From positions 33,280,348 through 33,344,347 of the forward strand of contig NC_089821.1 of NCBI RefSeq assembly GCF_035046505.1: a stretch of DNA of 64,000 nt, given 5' to 3'. Origin of the DNA: Tiliqua scincoides. Its lineage: Eukaryota > Chordata > Lepidosauria > Squamata > Scincidae. Shown here piece after piece: positions 33,200-44,986 of the stretch. The position numbers and the translations under genes are program-made. The first letter of the stretch is position 1; the number at the start of each line of letters is the position of its first letter. The notes beneath the pieces are model-generated. The model made no database searches and was not told the origin of the DNA. It saw only the letters and a list, made by a program, of their open reading frames with translations.

Positions 33200-34029
33200 C
33201 CACAAACTCTTATCACTATTTTCCTGTGTTGAGGTCATTTTGGTTTTTTTCTGTTCCTCTGTGCTATTCTTATTAGGCAGCACCTGGCAGCAGATAAAAT
33301 AAACTTGGCTGGTGTACATGAGGCCAAGGACTGCTTCTCCTGCCAAGTTCAAAGCACAGAATGTCTCTAGCAGCCCAGGAAGGGGTGTGGTGGTTTTCCT
33401 GCTGTCAGACCACCTTTGAAAAGCTCTCCAGTTCTTCTGCAGACAGTCTCGGTGGCTCTGTTTGCCAGATTCCCCGCTATTCCAGGGTTACACAGTGCCT
33501 TCCACCACTATTTTGGTACAGGGTGGCTCAAAATGTGGTACCATATAAGCTTCAGCTTGGGACTCTGCTTCAGGTTAGCTGTTCAGGAGAGAAAGTTGTT
33601 GAAGACATATTTTCCCCATTTTTATGTATGGGAAAATGAGTTTTGTTATCCTGACTTTGTGCCAGAGCCATTTTAATAAAATGGAGGAAGCCAAGGGCAA
33701 TGGATGCAAAAAAACCCCTCCCCGCAACAGAAGAACTCTGATACCTAAACACAATCTGGTTGGCAGTTAATATAGTCTTGCCTGGTAGTGTGGTCCAGCT
33801 CTTTTGATGTGCACCCAAAGCTTTAGCTTTTACCAAACTATTGTGCACTAAGATGTGCATAGAAGCTATACTTTGCCTATCTGGAATTGATCACTGTTCA
33901 ACTCTTTGGACTATAAAATCTGGTTCTACCATGTTGTATCTTCAAGGGTTCTGCCTTAGTAATTTGAATAAGCTTTATATCCAATGGCAAGGAGGAGCTC
34001 CCCAGTAAAGATCTTAATATTGTGTTTAC
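33200..34029. other. No recognised feature
   Basis: Frames at 33361-33676 on the + strand have no recognisable domain. Lies in the long first intron of the second CD59-like gene. Confidence 0.4.
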
Positions 34030-34504
34030 CCCTGGGGGCTGGGGGATAAGAATAGGCCCTTAGTTTGGCTGTACTTGTTGTAAGAGGCGACTAAACAGCC
34101 ACCGGGTAGATGGGACTCGTCAGCCTGGGAAGGCAGCTCATCTGAGAGAAGGAAAACTCTGATCCCAAACCTCCACGGCCTTGTGGCTACATCCAGTTAT
34201 GGAAAAGGCTTCAGGAGTCAACCTCGAGGCAAAATCCGGAGCCGGAGTCCCTGAGGCAGTTCATGGCTGAACACAGTCACGTTCTGGCAACTCCTGCGAC
34301 GCCGCTGGAACCAACCGTATTGGCTTCTGCCTTTCCATTGGACAATTTCAGCGACGTGGAGAAGGGGGATTTGCTGCATGGGTAACAGCCTATCCTCCAT
34401 ACCTACTTTACCCAGGCTTTGCACACTGAAGAGGACACTCTGTTCCAGAACCACCATTCAGAGTGCGATACCATAGTCTTCCGAGACTGAAGGATGCCAA
34501 CAAC
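34030..34504 (+). mobile_element. Non-autonomous RTE-like element (5' and 3' ends joined)
   Basis: The first ~180 bp read like an RTE 5' leader (GTAAGAGGCGACTAAACAGC, then GGGACTCGTCAGCCTGGGAA, then TCTGATCCCAAACCTCCACG and GCCTTGTGGCTACATCC). The last ~80 bp are the tail shared with 25315-26179 (AGAACCACCATTCAGAGTGC, ATACCATAGTCTTCCGAGAC). The coding middle is absent, so this looks like an internal-deletion derivative. Confidence 0.65.
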
Positions 34505-35305
34505 TTGGAGCCTTTTCCCCCAGACTTGTGAAACAACTGGTGTGAGGCCATTTCTGAGTAGGTGGGCACATTTTTCTCTGACCTGATGCCAATATTGCTA
34601 GTAACCAATCCTGGTGCAATTGGGTCATCAACTGCAGAGAGAAGAGGAAGCTGAAGGTGTGTGGATGAGAGACTCGGAAATGCTTGACCTTGAAGGCCTT
34701 GCCTGGGTGGGTGGTGTACGCCCCCCTCAGGCCTGATGCAAGGAGGAGGACTCCAGTGGTGGGGTTGCCACTTCCTGGGTGATTTTAGGACTGCCAGTCT
34801 CTCTATCCCATATAGATATTGCTATAGGTGCATAATTTTCAAATCATCTGTGGTCATTTCCCTTCCTGTTTCCCATGTGTCTTTAAATTGAGCGTCCTTT
34901 GTGGCAGGGAACAGTTACTGGTACATCCGTTTTTATATACTAGAAACTGTTTTAAGGTGCATATATAAATGTGCTAATGAATAAATCTACTGGCTCTTTA
35001 TAGGTGCACATAAAAAAGGTGAACCAATTGGCTGTGGAATGTCTGTGATGCAGCTCACTTCAGAGGAAGTTACTTGTGTTAGCCTATCTGCTACATTCTT
35101 TGAGGCAGAGAATATTTGAGGAAGAGTATGTAATTCTAGAGTGCAGCCACTCTGTAAAGCTTTAGTCAAACCAATGGATTAGGAACTAGAAGTGGGTATA
35201 GCTTTCTTGGAAAGAGGGGCAGGTGGAGAAATGGAACGATTCCTAGCTAGCAAATATGCCTGAACCCTCTGCTAGATATGCAGCCTTCTTTTTAAAACTG
35301 ATTTA
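34505..35305. other. No recognised feature
   Basis: Intronic sequence of the second CD59-like gene; no motif recognised. Confidence 0.4.
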
Positions 35306-35472
35306 GGGCCCAATCCTATCCAATATTCCAGTGCCGGTGCTGCTGTGCCTATAGGGTATGCACGGCTTCCTGTGTTAGGGATGCAGTCATAATGTTTGGG
35401 AACATGTGTTCCTTTACCCTGGGGCTGCATTGTGGTTGCACCAGGACTGGAAAGTTGGATAGGATGGGGCTG
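35306..35472. mobile_element. PIF/Harbinger-like palindromic MITE
   Basis: GGGCCCAATCCTATCC to GGATAGGATGGGGCTG, with TTA directly flanking both ends (35303-35305, 35473-35475). Confidence 0.65.
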
Positions 35473-35475
35473 TTA

Positions 35476-36985
35476 ATTGTTCCCCATCTAGATGGGATCT
35501 ACTTGTTGGAAAGTAGTTCATCTGCTTGTAAGCAGACCTGAAATTTTTTGTGTCCTGGAACTTCTTTATTATGAGCAAATGCTGCTTGCTCTCATCCAGT
35601 TGAGATGGGCAGTCTTTTGCCTCTGTCCATTGTTATACCTATGCGAGATAGAAAGAAAGAAAGTTGCAGGTCCTCTACCTGTGGCCAGAGATTATAGGAG
35701 AGCTTTGTGCATGCACTGGCCTTATAGGAGCCTACGTTTTGAATGGGCTCTTTAAAAAAACAGACCCACAAGCCACTTCCATTTTTCTGCATCTGCATAA
35801 TTTATGATCTCATAATGTTAGACTTCTGTTTTGAAAGGTATGCTTCCTGAACAGACATGTTGGTTGTGATAATAAAATATTGGCTTCCATTACAGCCTTT
35901 ATACCACATAAAGCACAATACAGTACTGATCTCTTTAATTTTGCAACCCCATATACACTGCAAAACTACAGCTGCTTAGAGAAGAGCTGAACCTCTTTTT
36001 GGCACTGTACACATGCAAGGATACTAAGGGTATCCAATTAAAGGCTAAGGCTACACGCCTATGTGCACTTATTTGGCAGCAAGTGGCACTTGGGTAAACA
36101 ACACGGAAGTGAGTTATATAGGTTCAGAAGCAAAACTGATGACTTCAGAACTTGGGCAGGCATAAAGTACATGCAAGAACATGCAGAGATGCTGTGACTT
36201 AAGGAGATGGCATTCTATATTGCTTGGCTACAGAGCTAATCTGATCTGCTAGTCTCTATGTCTAACAGTAAACTCCCACAAATATACAACTTGATATGTA
36301 ATTTATAATGCTTCATATCAGAAGTAAAGTATCCGACCTATCTAGGTCTTAAATGTAAATGCTGGCTATTGGCCCAAACAATCTAATTTACTACTACTTT
36401 ATTTGCAACAGCTACATAATATGGCAGCAAACCGCAGCAGAGCATAAAATGTCATAAAGCTGGTGTCAAGCGTTCAGTTTATAATTGGCCACATGGTTGT
36501 CGCACTTGTTGGCACTTTACAACAGTTGAAGCAAATGTAGCTGTATTTTGAATGACTTGTTATTAATTATGAGCAAAAATTCTAACTTCTGACTTGTATC
36601 AGCGGTTAGGGAAAAATCTATAAGAGCACTCCAGATGGCATCTTCTTACTCCTGTTCCACAAGCCCAATGGGTTGCATCCTGAGGTATCCTTCTGGAGGA
36701 AGGAAACTTTGGTTATTAATCCTAATTTTAAATTAACAGATTGTCTTCCATCTAATTTAGTGAAGGGCTTTGATGGAAATCCTTAAAATGTACAAGGTTT
36801 TCCCTTGGGGGGAATTTGGTCTCCAGGTGATTATTGGCCCATGTTTAAAACTTTTATCACTTCATCTTGGAAGCAGCTTTAACATTTATTGTCAGATCCT
36901 GCTGCACGAAGACATCCATTACACTCTCCTTGAATTCTAGCTTTGTAGCTGATATATTGGAACTGAAAGTAACTGAGGGAGGAGA
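35476..36985. other. No recognised feature
   Basis: AT-leaning intronic sequence. No terminal repeats, domains or long frames recognised. Confidence 0.4.
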
Positions 36986-36996
36986 TATATTATGGA

Positions 36997-37150
36997 CAGC
37001 AACTGTTACCCTGCACATGCCCAATCTCGTCTGATCTTGGAAGCTAAGCAGGGTCAGGCCTTGTTAGTACTTGGATGGGAGACCGCCTAGGAATACCGGG
37101 TGCTGTAGGCTTATACCATAGTCTTTCGAGACTGAAGGTTGCCAACCAGC
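36997..37150 (+). mobile_element. 5S rRNA-derived SINE with RTE-like LINE tail
   Basis: Bases up to about 37112 follow vertebrate 5S rRNA closely: ATGCCCAATCTCGTCTGATC, TTGGAAGCTAAGCAGGGTC, GTTAGTACTTGGATGGGAGA, then GAATACCGGGTGCTGTAGGC. The internal promoter boxes are kept. The next ~36 bases are the LINE tail ATACCATAGTCTTTCGAGAC plus TGAAGGTTGCCAACC. Flanking 11-mers TATATTATGGA (36986-36996) and TATATGATGGA (37151-37161) form a target duplication with one mismatch. It is therefore a SINE3-type element moved by the LINE at 25315-26179 or a relative, not a ribosomal gene. Confidence 0.88.
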
Positions 37151-37802
37151 TATATGATGGAACTGTATGTCCTATGGGTAAAACTATGTGGGCAAGCGAA
37201 ATTACAACTGTTTAAGATGTGAAATTCTGATAAAGGTAGGTGGTTGCCACCACAAAATGGGCACTTGGAGGCTGGGGCTAGCTGCAAAATGTGTGAGCCA
37301 TCTGGGCAGGACTGTATCACTGTCTCTATTCAAGAACATTTAGACTTCATGTGTATTTACTCTTATTTAGGTTGCTTGCAGTTCATGAAAAATGAACTTC
37401 TAAATTTGCTGTGTTTATAGAAAAGGAGAAACCTGACTTGAAGACTGTTAAAATACAGTCCAGGAATGTTATTGGACAACACTCTTGGCTTATGGATCCA
37501 GTTAAGGCTACAATCTGTGGCACAGTTTAGAATAAACTAAATTTTGGGGCTAATTCAAGTGATGTGGCTAGAATCAGATTGGTTTTTTTTCTGGAGGCAA
37601 ATAATTTGAGCCTCGGTGTTTATTTTTAGCAAGTTTTCTTGGATGTCTTGAGGCAATATCACAGACCATGAAGCTAGTAACTTGACTATTCATATGCGTA
37701 AAATGAACTGGCACTCTAGTTGCAGAATTCTACACAAGATACCAAAGATCGCACTGGAAGTGTAACTCAAAACAGATGGGAGAAGCCATTCTCTTAAACT
37801 GT

Positions 37803-37892
37803 GGGCTCAATCCTAACCAGGTCTACTCAGAAGTAAGTCCTATTTTGTTCAGTGGGGCTTACTCTCAGGAAAGTGTGGTTGGGATTGCAGCC
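37803..37892. mobile_element. Short (~90 bp) palindromic MITE, CAATCC type
   Basis: GGGCTCAATCCTAACCAGG to GGTTGGGATTGCAGCC, with centre AAGTCCTATTTTGTTCAGTG and GGCTTACTCTC. Confidence 0.5.
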
Positions 37893-38443
37893 TGTGTTCT
37901 TAAATTGTGTTCTTAATCTGACGGGAGGTGATGGATTTTTTTCAGGGTGTCCTAAAAGGCATACTGTTTTTTCTGATCATTGCATAATTACTGATAGGGT
38001 TTTGACAGTTAATCACCTGATCTAGTAATATAAATGGCTCTACAAAAAAATGTGCCCAAGAAACATGGTGCATTAGGATGGGTTTCAGTGAACTCGGAAT
38101 GAAAGATGTTGCTTAATAAAATGGCACTTGTCTCCATAAAATGTGAATTACTGGAGATTGCAACAGGCTCTGAGTGATAAGCTTCCTCTCATCCATGTTT
38201 TCAGGGTTTCTCATCAAAAGGCCAGAGAGCTAGATCATTGTGTGTGGAAATACAAATGGTAACACTCCAAACACTTATACTTCTTTCCTTCCCATTAAAG
38301 AGATGAGTAAATATATAAAATTTTAATTGTGCAGCCCAATTCTGTGTAGCTTGGTGCATCAATTCTGTGGATGCACTACTTGGTTTACTTCAGAGCAGTC
38401 TATCTACTTGCCTTATAGATCGACAAAAAAAATTAATGAGAAG

Positions 38444-41400
38444 ATGAAGTGTCTCCTGATCACTGCTGTTCTGGTTTTGTTCTTCTGCCAATCTGGTAAG
38501 TATGAATGTTCAGTTAAAGAATATTGCAAAACTAGAACAAGGCACTAAAGCATGGTGCTTCAAGCACCAAGCAACAAGACAGAAGCATGGTGGATAGCTA
38601 ATGTAATTGTAGTGGCATAGCTGAAGTGTACTATGAGGGCTTAAACCAGGGGTGCTCAATAGGTGGATCGCGATCTACTGGTAGATCGCGAGGCAAAATG
38701 AGTAGATCGCGGAGTGCCGACCCCCCCCTTCAGGTGCCTCTGGGAGGAAACGCCGGGAGTAAGGCCCATTGTACTAGGATTGCATTGGCTAGGATTGCAG
38801 CCTCACAGCCTAATCCTAGGCATGTCTACTCAGGAGTAAGTTCTGTTATACTCAGTGGGGCTCAAGGTACACCAACATACATTGTACACATAAATGTTAT
38901 ATGTTATGATGGCACGAACATTGTAAAAAAAACTCTGGTAGATCTCTGGGCCTTGCTGGGTTTCAAAGTAGCTCTCAAGCCAAAAAAGTGTGAGCACCCC
39001 TGGCTTAAACAGTGGGAGATTCTGACAGTGGCAGCTGTGAAGTGCTTGGATGGTGACCCTTAGAAAGCTGAGAAAGTCACCTCTTTTTTTAGCAGGAACA
39101 GATCTGGGACATGGTGTGTTCTCGAATTGGAAATTTAAGAGCTTGTTTCTAGGCTATTGGTTGGGAAGAACTAGAAGCTCCAAGATCAAGATATGGGATC
39201 AAGATATGACTGGGAGATGAAAGTCCTGAATATATAACTGTACAGATTTTCTCTCTATAGAATCTTGGAGACAGTGTAGTAGAGCAGTCATTGCCCCTAC
39301 AACAAGCTGACCTTCACATTCTAGCAACAGTGTACAGGTCCAACCTTGTTATGCACAGGTTTGACTCAGCAGGAATGGCCACTGCAAATGAGAATGTGCT
39401 GATCTCTGGAGAAAGAGAAAAATGCATTCCTTTAAAATCACAGTTTTAAAAACTTCTTTTTACTTTTGTAGAGAGACAGTCATGCAAGTGATTGCAGGTA
39501 TAACCTAATTATCCACAGATTTTTCTACCTCAAGACAATGAGAAGGGCTTTTTAAATTAAAGGAAAACAAGGTAAGAGAGGGCAACCAGCTGACAATTCA
39601 TAAATCATTCTCTCTCTCTACAGGCACTCACCCCTCCCTTCCCCCTAAGCATATGAAAGAAAGATACTCTTTGCTCTGGGTGAAGGGCAGGGCTTACTCA
39701 GATGGCCTTTCTAAGTGCCTGGAGAGAGACTGATTGAAGGATTGTCTGCTTAATTACTCTAAGATCACAAAGGTCAGCAAGGCTGTTTTTAAATCACCAG
39801 AGCAAAGGGACTTTGTTTTTTAAATTGATTTGCTTAGTGTGGTGTTTTGTTTTTTTGCCATTCACATCAGTTCTTGGAACAGAACCTTCTAGAATAATGA
39901 GACACAACCTGTAGTATGAAATTATGGAGTGGCTTCCTTGGTGCTTTTGTTAAATGTGAAGTAGCCCTTGCACAATCTTTATTTACAGCACAATCCTATG
40001 CATATCTGCTACAGGTAGATTACCCCTTATCTGGACATCTGAAATCAGACTATTCCAAAATTCAGTCATTTTTGTCAAAGACTTTTTAAACTTTCTGTAG
40101 TGGGAACACTAGAAGGTCTATACTCACTCCCACTTCCAGTGCAGGTACAGGCTGAAAGTTCTGTTCTCTGCTCTATGGTGTGTACTGTACAGACATTGCT
40201 GAAAAATGTCAGGGGGCAGCAGACACCTATATGGGTAACAGTGAAAAGAGCAAGAGGAAGCATTTCTGATATTTAGGCAATTATTCAGAAATTCAAACAA
40301 ATCTGAAATCCAGACACCTTCCCCTCCCAAGCAGTCTGGATAAGGGATACTCAACCTGTACTCAAAAGTAAGCCTCACTGAGTTCAATGCAACTTATTCC
40401 CAAGTAGGTGTGTGTATACGATTGCAGCTGTAACATCATAAGAACATAAGAACAGCCCCACTGGATCAGGCCATGACCCATCCAGTCCGGCTTCCTGTAT
40501 CTCACAGCAACCCACCAAATGCCCCAGGGAGCACACCAGATAACAAGACCTCATCCTGGTGCCCTCTCTTGCATCTGGCATTCTGACATAGCCCATTTCT
40601 AAAATCAGGAGGTTGCACATACACATCATGGCTTATAACCCGTAATGGATTTTTCCTCCAGGAACTTGTCCAATCCCCTTTTAAAGGCATCCAGGCCAGA
40701 TGCCGTCACCACATCCTGTGGCAAGGAGATCCACAGATCGACCACACGCTGAGTAAAGAAATGTTTTCTTTTGTCTGTTCTAACTCTCCCAACACTCAAT
40801 TTTAGTGGATGTCCCCTGGTTCTGGTGTTATGTGAGAATGTAAAGAGCATCTCCACTCTGTCCATCCCCTGCATAATTTTGTATGTCTCAATCATGTCCC
40901 CCCTCAGGCACCTCTTTTCTAGGCTGAAGAGGCCCAAACGCTGTAGCCTTTCCTCATAAGGAAGGTGCCCCAGCCCAGTAATCATTTTAGTCGCTCTCTT
41001 TTGCACCTTTTCCATTTCCACTATGTCTTTTTTGAGATGCAGTGACCAGAACTGGACACAATACTCCAGGTGTGGCCTTACCATCAATTTGTGCAATGGC
41101 ATTATAATATTGGCCGTTTTGTTCTCAATACCTTTTCTAATGATCCCAAGCATAGAATTGGCCTTCTTCATTGCTGCCGCACGTTGGGTCAACACTTTCA
41201 TCGACCTGTCCACCACCACCCCAAGATCTCTCTCCTGATCTGTCACAGACAGCTCAGAACCCATCAGCCTATATGTGAAGTTCTGATTTTTTGCCCCAAT
41301 GTGCATGACTTTACACTTACTGACATTGAAGCGCATCTGCCATTGTGCTGCCCATTCTGCCAGTCTAGGGAGATCCTTCTGCAGCTCCTCACAATCACTT

Positions 41401-44302
41401 CTGGTCTTCACCACTCAGAAAAGTTTGGTGTCATCTGCAAACTTAGCCACCTCACTTCTCAACCCTGTCTCCAGGTCATTTATGAAGATGTTGAAGAGCA
41501 ACGGTCCCAGGACAGATCCTTGGGGCACACCACTTTTCACTTCTCTCCATTGTGAAAATTGCCTGTTCACACCCACTCTCTGTTTCCTGGTTTTCAGCCA
41601 GGTCTCAATCCATGAGAGGACCTGTCCTCTAATTCCCTGACTGTGGAGTTTTTTCAGTAGCCTTTGGTGAGGGACCATGTCGAACACCTTCTGAAAGTAC
41701 TTTCCTTCTGAAAATAGCCTCAGCGAGGCCTGTTTGTCTATGTGTTTTGAGATTCTATCTTTGATGAGGCATTCCACCATCTTACCTGGTATAGATGTTA
41801 GGCTGACCGGCCTATAGTTTGCTGGGTCCCTCCTCTTTCCCTTTTTAAAGATCTGCGTGACATTTGCTATCCTCCAGTCTTCTGGCACTGTGGTTGTTTT
41901 GAGGGACAAGTTGCATATTTTAGTCAAGATCAGCAACTCCATTCTTCAATTTCTTAACTTTAGGGTGGATGCCATCAGGGCCCGGTGACTTATTGATCTT
42001 TATCAATGAGGTCTGAAACATCTTCTCTTTTAACCTCTATCTGACTTAATTCCTCAGTCAGGAGGGGCCGTTCAGGCAGCGGTATCTTCCAGAGGTCTTC
42101 TACTGTGAAGTCAGATGCAAAGAACTCATTTAATTTCTCTGCCATCTCTAAGTCTCCTTTTATCTCCCCTTTCCCTCCCTCACCATCCAGAGGGCCAACT
42201 GCTTCTCTGGGAAGTAGAGAACTGTGAAATTGAGGGGCATCAAAAGTCTATGCTGCAATCACTAGTATATTGTACGTGGCCTATTGGATGTACTTGACCC
42301 CACTGTTGCTACCCCTCTCCTGCAACAGGTTTGTATAAGAGGCAACATTTCTGCTCAATAATGGCTGTGCAACTTGGATGTTCTGATACTTCATCATGAC
42401 ATTTTCCAGTATAAACCCCCCACAGAACACAGCTGTGCAAAAGAACTCCTCAGTTACCTAACAGTTCTTTTCTCTTAGCCTGAAAACTTAAGCTCAGTAG
42501 CCAGGGTTGGAACACCTCCCTGGCTCAAGACAGGCTCTCCAGGGGCATTTCCGCTTCTCGGACCTATCATAGTGATTTGGCTGACAAAGGTGCATGACTT
42601 CCTCACATCTGCCTAATAATTGTGGTTTATATCTATTAAAGAATTATTTTAATTACTGCTTGACTAATATATCTAGGAAGTTTTAATATTTACCCAGAAT
42701 TCAGCCTCATGAGAAATTCTTGAATTCTAATCTGTTTTCTTCTCTTTAGGAAGTGCCATAAAATGTTACAAGTGTGATCTTGATTTATGTGATACTCAAG
42801 AGGATTGCTCACCTGGATTTGATACATGCATAGTGGTTAAGCACAGTAAGAACACTACCTTGCATTGCATATGCTTGTTTTGATAAATGCAATTCAAAAT
42901 GCCTACTTATGTTCTTTTTAAAAAAGGGCTGGGCTTTATGCAAGTTCTAAAATGGCTTTTAACACAATGGCATTTTAATACATGTGGTTTATTTTTGCAA
43001 CTGAACTGCCAAAAACAACATTGTTTAGCTGCAGTGGTGGTGACAGCACTTGTGACTGGAGTTGAGTGAATAAGGAGGTTCATAATCTGGTCCTTCTGTT
43101 TCTGAACTGCCTTAAGGGCAACACCACATACAATACACTAACACAGTCTAAGGGGCAACCAAGGAAGAAGCTTGGCCCACCCAAGGAAGGGGTCCAGCTT
43201 ATAGAAGCTGCTAAAATGTACTTCTTGCTAGAAATTTCACCTTGAAATCTAGATGATGACCTCAATTCAAGAATATTTCTAAGCTGTGAACTTTTATAGA
43301 GAGTGCAATTCCACAGTGATGAAAAATGACCACAACATTTTTATCACAGTTGTTAGTCTTGAATCCAAAGATAGTGCACTTGGTAATCACATTGCTTTTG
43401 GGTTCAGTAGATGGTAAGCCACATAGTTGGGATTATGCAGAGGGGTGTAACTTAAAATGTTGCTGAATTTCTGTAGTTGGAGAGATTACATACTATTCTT
43501 GCAGCAGGGTAGCAAGATCTTAGTAGAACACAACCTTGTATTCTCTACCTTCTGCTTCAAATGGAATGAACTGACAAGTGTGTACATATGCATGAATATA
43601 CAGTTTCATTTGATGCACAAACATTTCACATTCTGAGATGGATGAATCTTGAAAGTGAATTTCTAGAACAGGGGTGGCAAACATAAGGCTCCTGGGCAGA
43701 ATGCGCCCCCCCCCGAAGCAAATTTATCCTCCCCCCATTATAATTGGTTTCTCCCAGCTTAATAATTGGGCTCTCTCATTTCAAAAATATGAACAAGATT
43801 TGCACATTGTTCTCCCATAGAAACTCATTAGCTGCAAATGACAAAAGAGAAAAAAGTGGTTATTTCTCATCATCATCTGCTTAATGATGTCACTTCTGGT
43901 CACCTGCAGGCACCATGAATGCTCACTTCGGCCCTTTGTATGAAATAAGTTTGACACCCCGGTCTAGATAGGATAATTTCATAAACTCAAGTTGGGATGA
44001 AGATCTCATAATTCTTATCTGTCCATCCATGTCCAACCCCCCAACCCCCCCAGCAGCTTCATTATTCAAAATGACTAGTACAACATGGATTTATTTATTT
44101 TTAAGGTGGAAAACGTGTTTCGCAGTGCTGGAAATATGCAGAATGTGAGCCAAAATTTATTGAAGACAAATTCAACACTGGTACCTTTAAGTATTCGTGC
44201 TGTCAAAAAGACCTATGTAACAGCAGCCCAATAATGGCATGTAGTAAAATTGTACTTAGCGTCACTTCCCTGCTGACTGTAATCTGGATACTCTGGAAAT
44301 GA
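38444..44302 (+). CDS. CD59: CD59-like GPI-anchored Ly6 protein (second copy)
   Basis: Coding exons 38444-38495, 42750-42845 and 44106-44302 give 114 aa, with GT-AG introns that interrupt after the first base of a codon, as in the first copy. The signal-peptide exon probably starts at 38419 after TTATAG. An upstream ATG at 38436 is out of frame and closes after two more codons. Signal peptide [19 protein letters not shown]. The mature part starts near [13 protein letters not shown] and has ten cysteines with FDTC, CWKYAEC and CCQKDLCN. A hydrophobic tail ending VIWILWK serves as the GPI signal. By my alignment the human W40 equivalent is kept, while R53 and E56 are Lys and Thr. The role should be complement control at the cell surface, as for CD59. 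Both introns carry mobile elements, including a CR1 in the first coding intron. Confidence 0.9.
38647..39002. mobile_element. hAT-type MITE with perfect 8-bp duplication
   Basis: GCTTAAAC flanks it on both sides (38639-38646, 39003-39010). Ends CAGGGGTGCTCAATAGG and GTGTGAGCACCCCTG. Internal GTAGATCGCGAGGC and GGTAGATCTC are inverted-repeat remnants. A short CAATCC-type MITE (about 38757-38864) is nested inside. It sits 150 bp after the signal-peptide exon of the second CD59-like gene. Confidence 0.88.
39335..39911. mobile_element. pogo/Tigger-like MITE
   Basis: TA flanks both ends. Left end CAGGTCCAACCTTGTTATGC, right end ATTATTCTAG..GTCTCAT.. to CACAACCTG, read inverted. The right half is the complement of 12728-13100. 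A second similar end (TGCAGGTATAACCTAATTATCC) near 39496 suggests an internal nested or duplicated terminus. Confidence 0.6.
40438..42211 (-). mobile_element. CR1 LINE, 5'-truncated, 3' end complete
   Basis: The minus strand holds a 262-aa frame (40626-41414) with [50 protein letters not shown] and [20 protein letters not shown]. It also holds a 175-aa frame (41415-41942) with [31 protein letters not shown] and the catalytic FADDTKLF. The two adjoin in different phase, so a frameshift breaks the polymerase. The 3' end carries the taagaacataagaac tail. The 5' edge falls within the region before the RT fingers. It is inserted in reverse in the first coding intron of the second CD59-like gene. 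Confidence 0.95.
42846..43668. other. Intron of the second CD59-like gene, no clear element
   Basis: Second coding intron, left part. No terminal repeats or domains recognised. Confidence 0.4.
43669..43962. mobile_element. hAT-like MITE
   Basis: CAGGGGTGGCAAACATAAGG at the left and GTTTGACACCCCGG at the right are inverted. The flanks TTCTAGAA and TCTAGATA are an imperfect duplication. Lies in the second coding intron of the second CD59-like gene. Confidence 0.6.
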
Positions 44303-44484
44303 AGCTACACTGGCTTGATACCCATGAATAGCATTTAGAGTACTTCCTTAGAAACATGTTTTGTAACAAGATCTGCTTTTCTAACTTATATAGTACACTG
44401 CGTGGATGGTGATTTATTTTTTTTTAAGATGCTACATTTCTCTTGCAGTACTGTACTATCTATATAAGGAACCTTTTAGTAGGT

Positions 44485-44578
44485 AATAAAGTACATGATC
44501 ATCAGACAGGCACTCTCAAAAAAAGATTTCTGAATTGTTTATGCTTATCTGTTTGTATGCTGTATCTGTTACAATAAA
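44485..44578 (+). terminator. Two poly(A) signals of the second CD59-like gene
   Basis: AATAAA at 44485-44490 and again at 44573-44578 (within GTTACAATAAAGTGGC), 183 and 271 bases after the stop codon at 44300-44302. Alternative 3' ends are possible. Confidence 0.65.
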
Positions 44579-44986
44579 GTGGCTACTGCACGCTTGGAGC
44601 TTCATAGTCCTGCGTCATGAATTTCTAGTCTAGAATTGAAGCAATCACCACACCATGGTCTGCGATGCAATCACTTGTACTGCTGGAAAAGCAATCCTGC
44701 TTGTTTGGGTCATATTGATCTGGGAAGCCAAACCGATTTTATTGCATTGGGGAACATCCTACAGGGGCTGGGCAGGAGCTAAAGGGGATTTTTTTGTGTG
44801 CAATCTCTCTGATGCCTGCTAGGTTGGAGAAGGTTTTTGTGCAACATGGGGATAAACTTAAACACAATCACTTTGTTTCTAGTCCTAAATTGTTACACAC
44901 TACCAGTAATAAGGTAGCACTTGCTTATCAAGTCAGGCCATTCACTGATCCCTTTTGCTGTAATAGTGTCTTAAAGGTATAATGTA

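Noticed and set aside
36997-37112. A functional 5S rRNA gene.
   Set aside because: The 5' end has diverged, there is no T-run terminator directly after the gene, and the LINE tail plus target duplication show it is a retroposed SINE.
14699-44302. Three-finger toxin or secreted PLA2-inhibitor genes, since squamates have many Ly6-fold secreted proteins.
   Set aside because: Both genes have CD59-type cysteine spacing and hydrophobic GPI-type C-termini. They fit membrane-anchored CD59 better.
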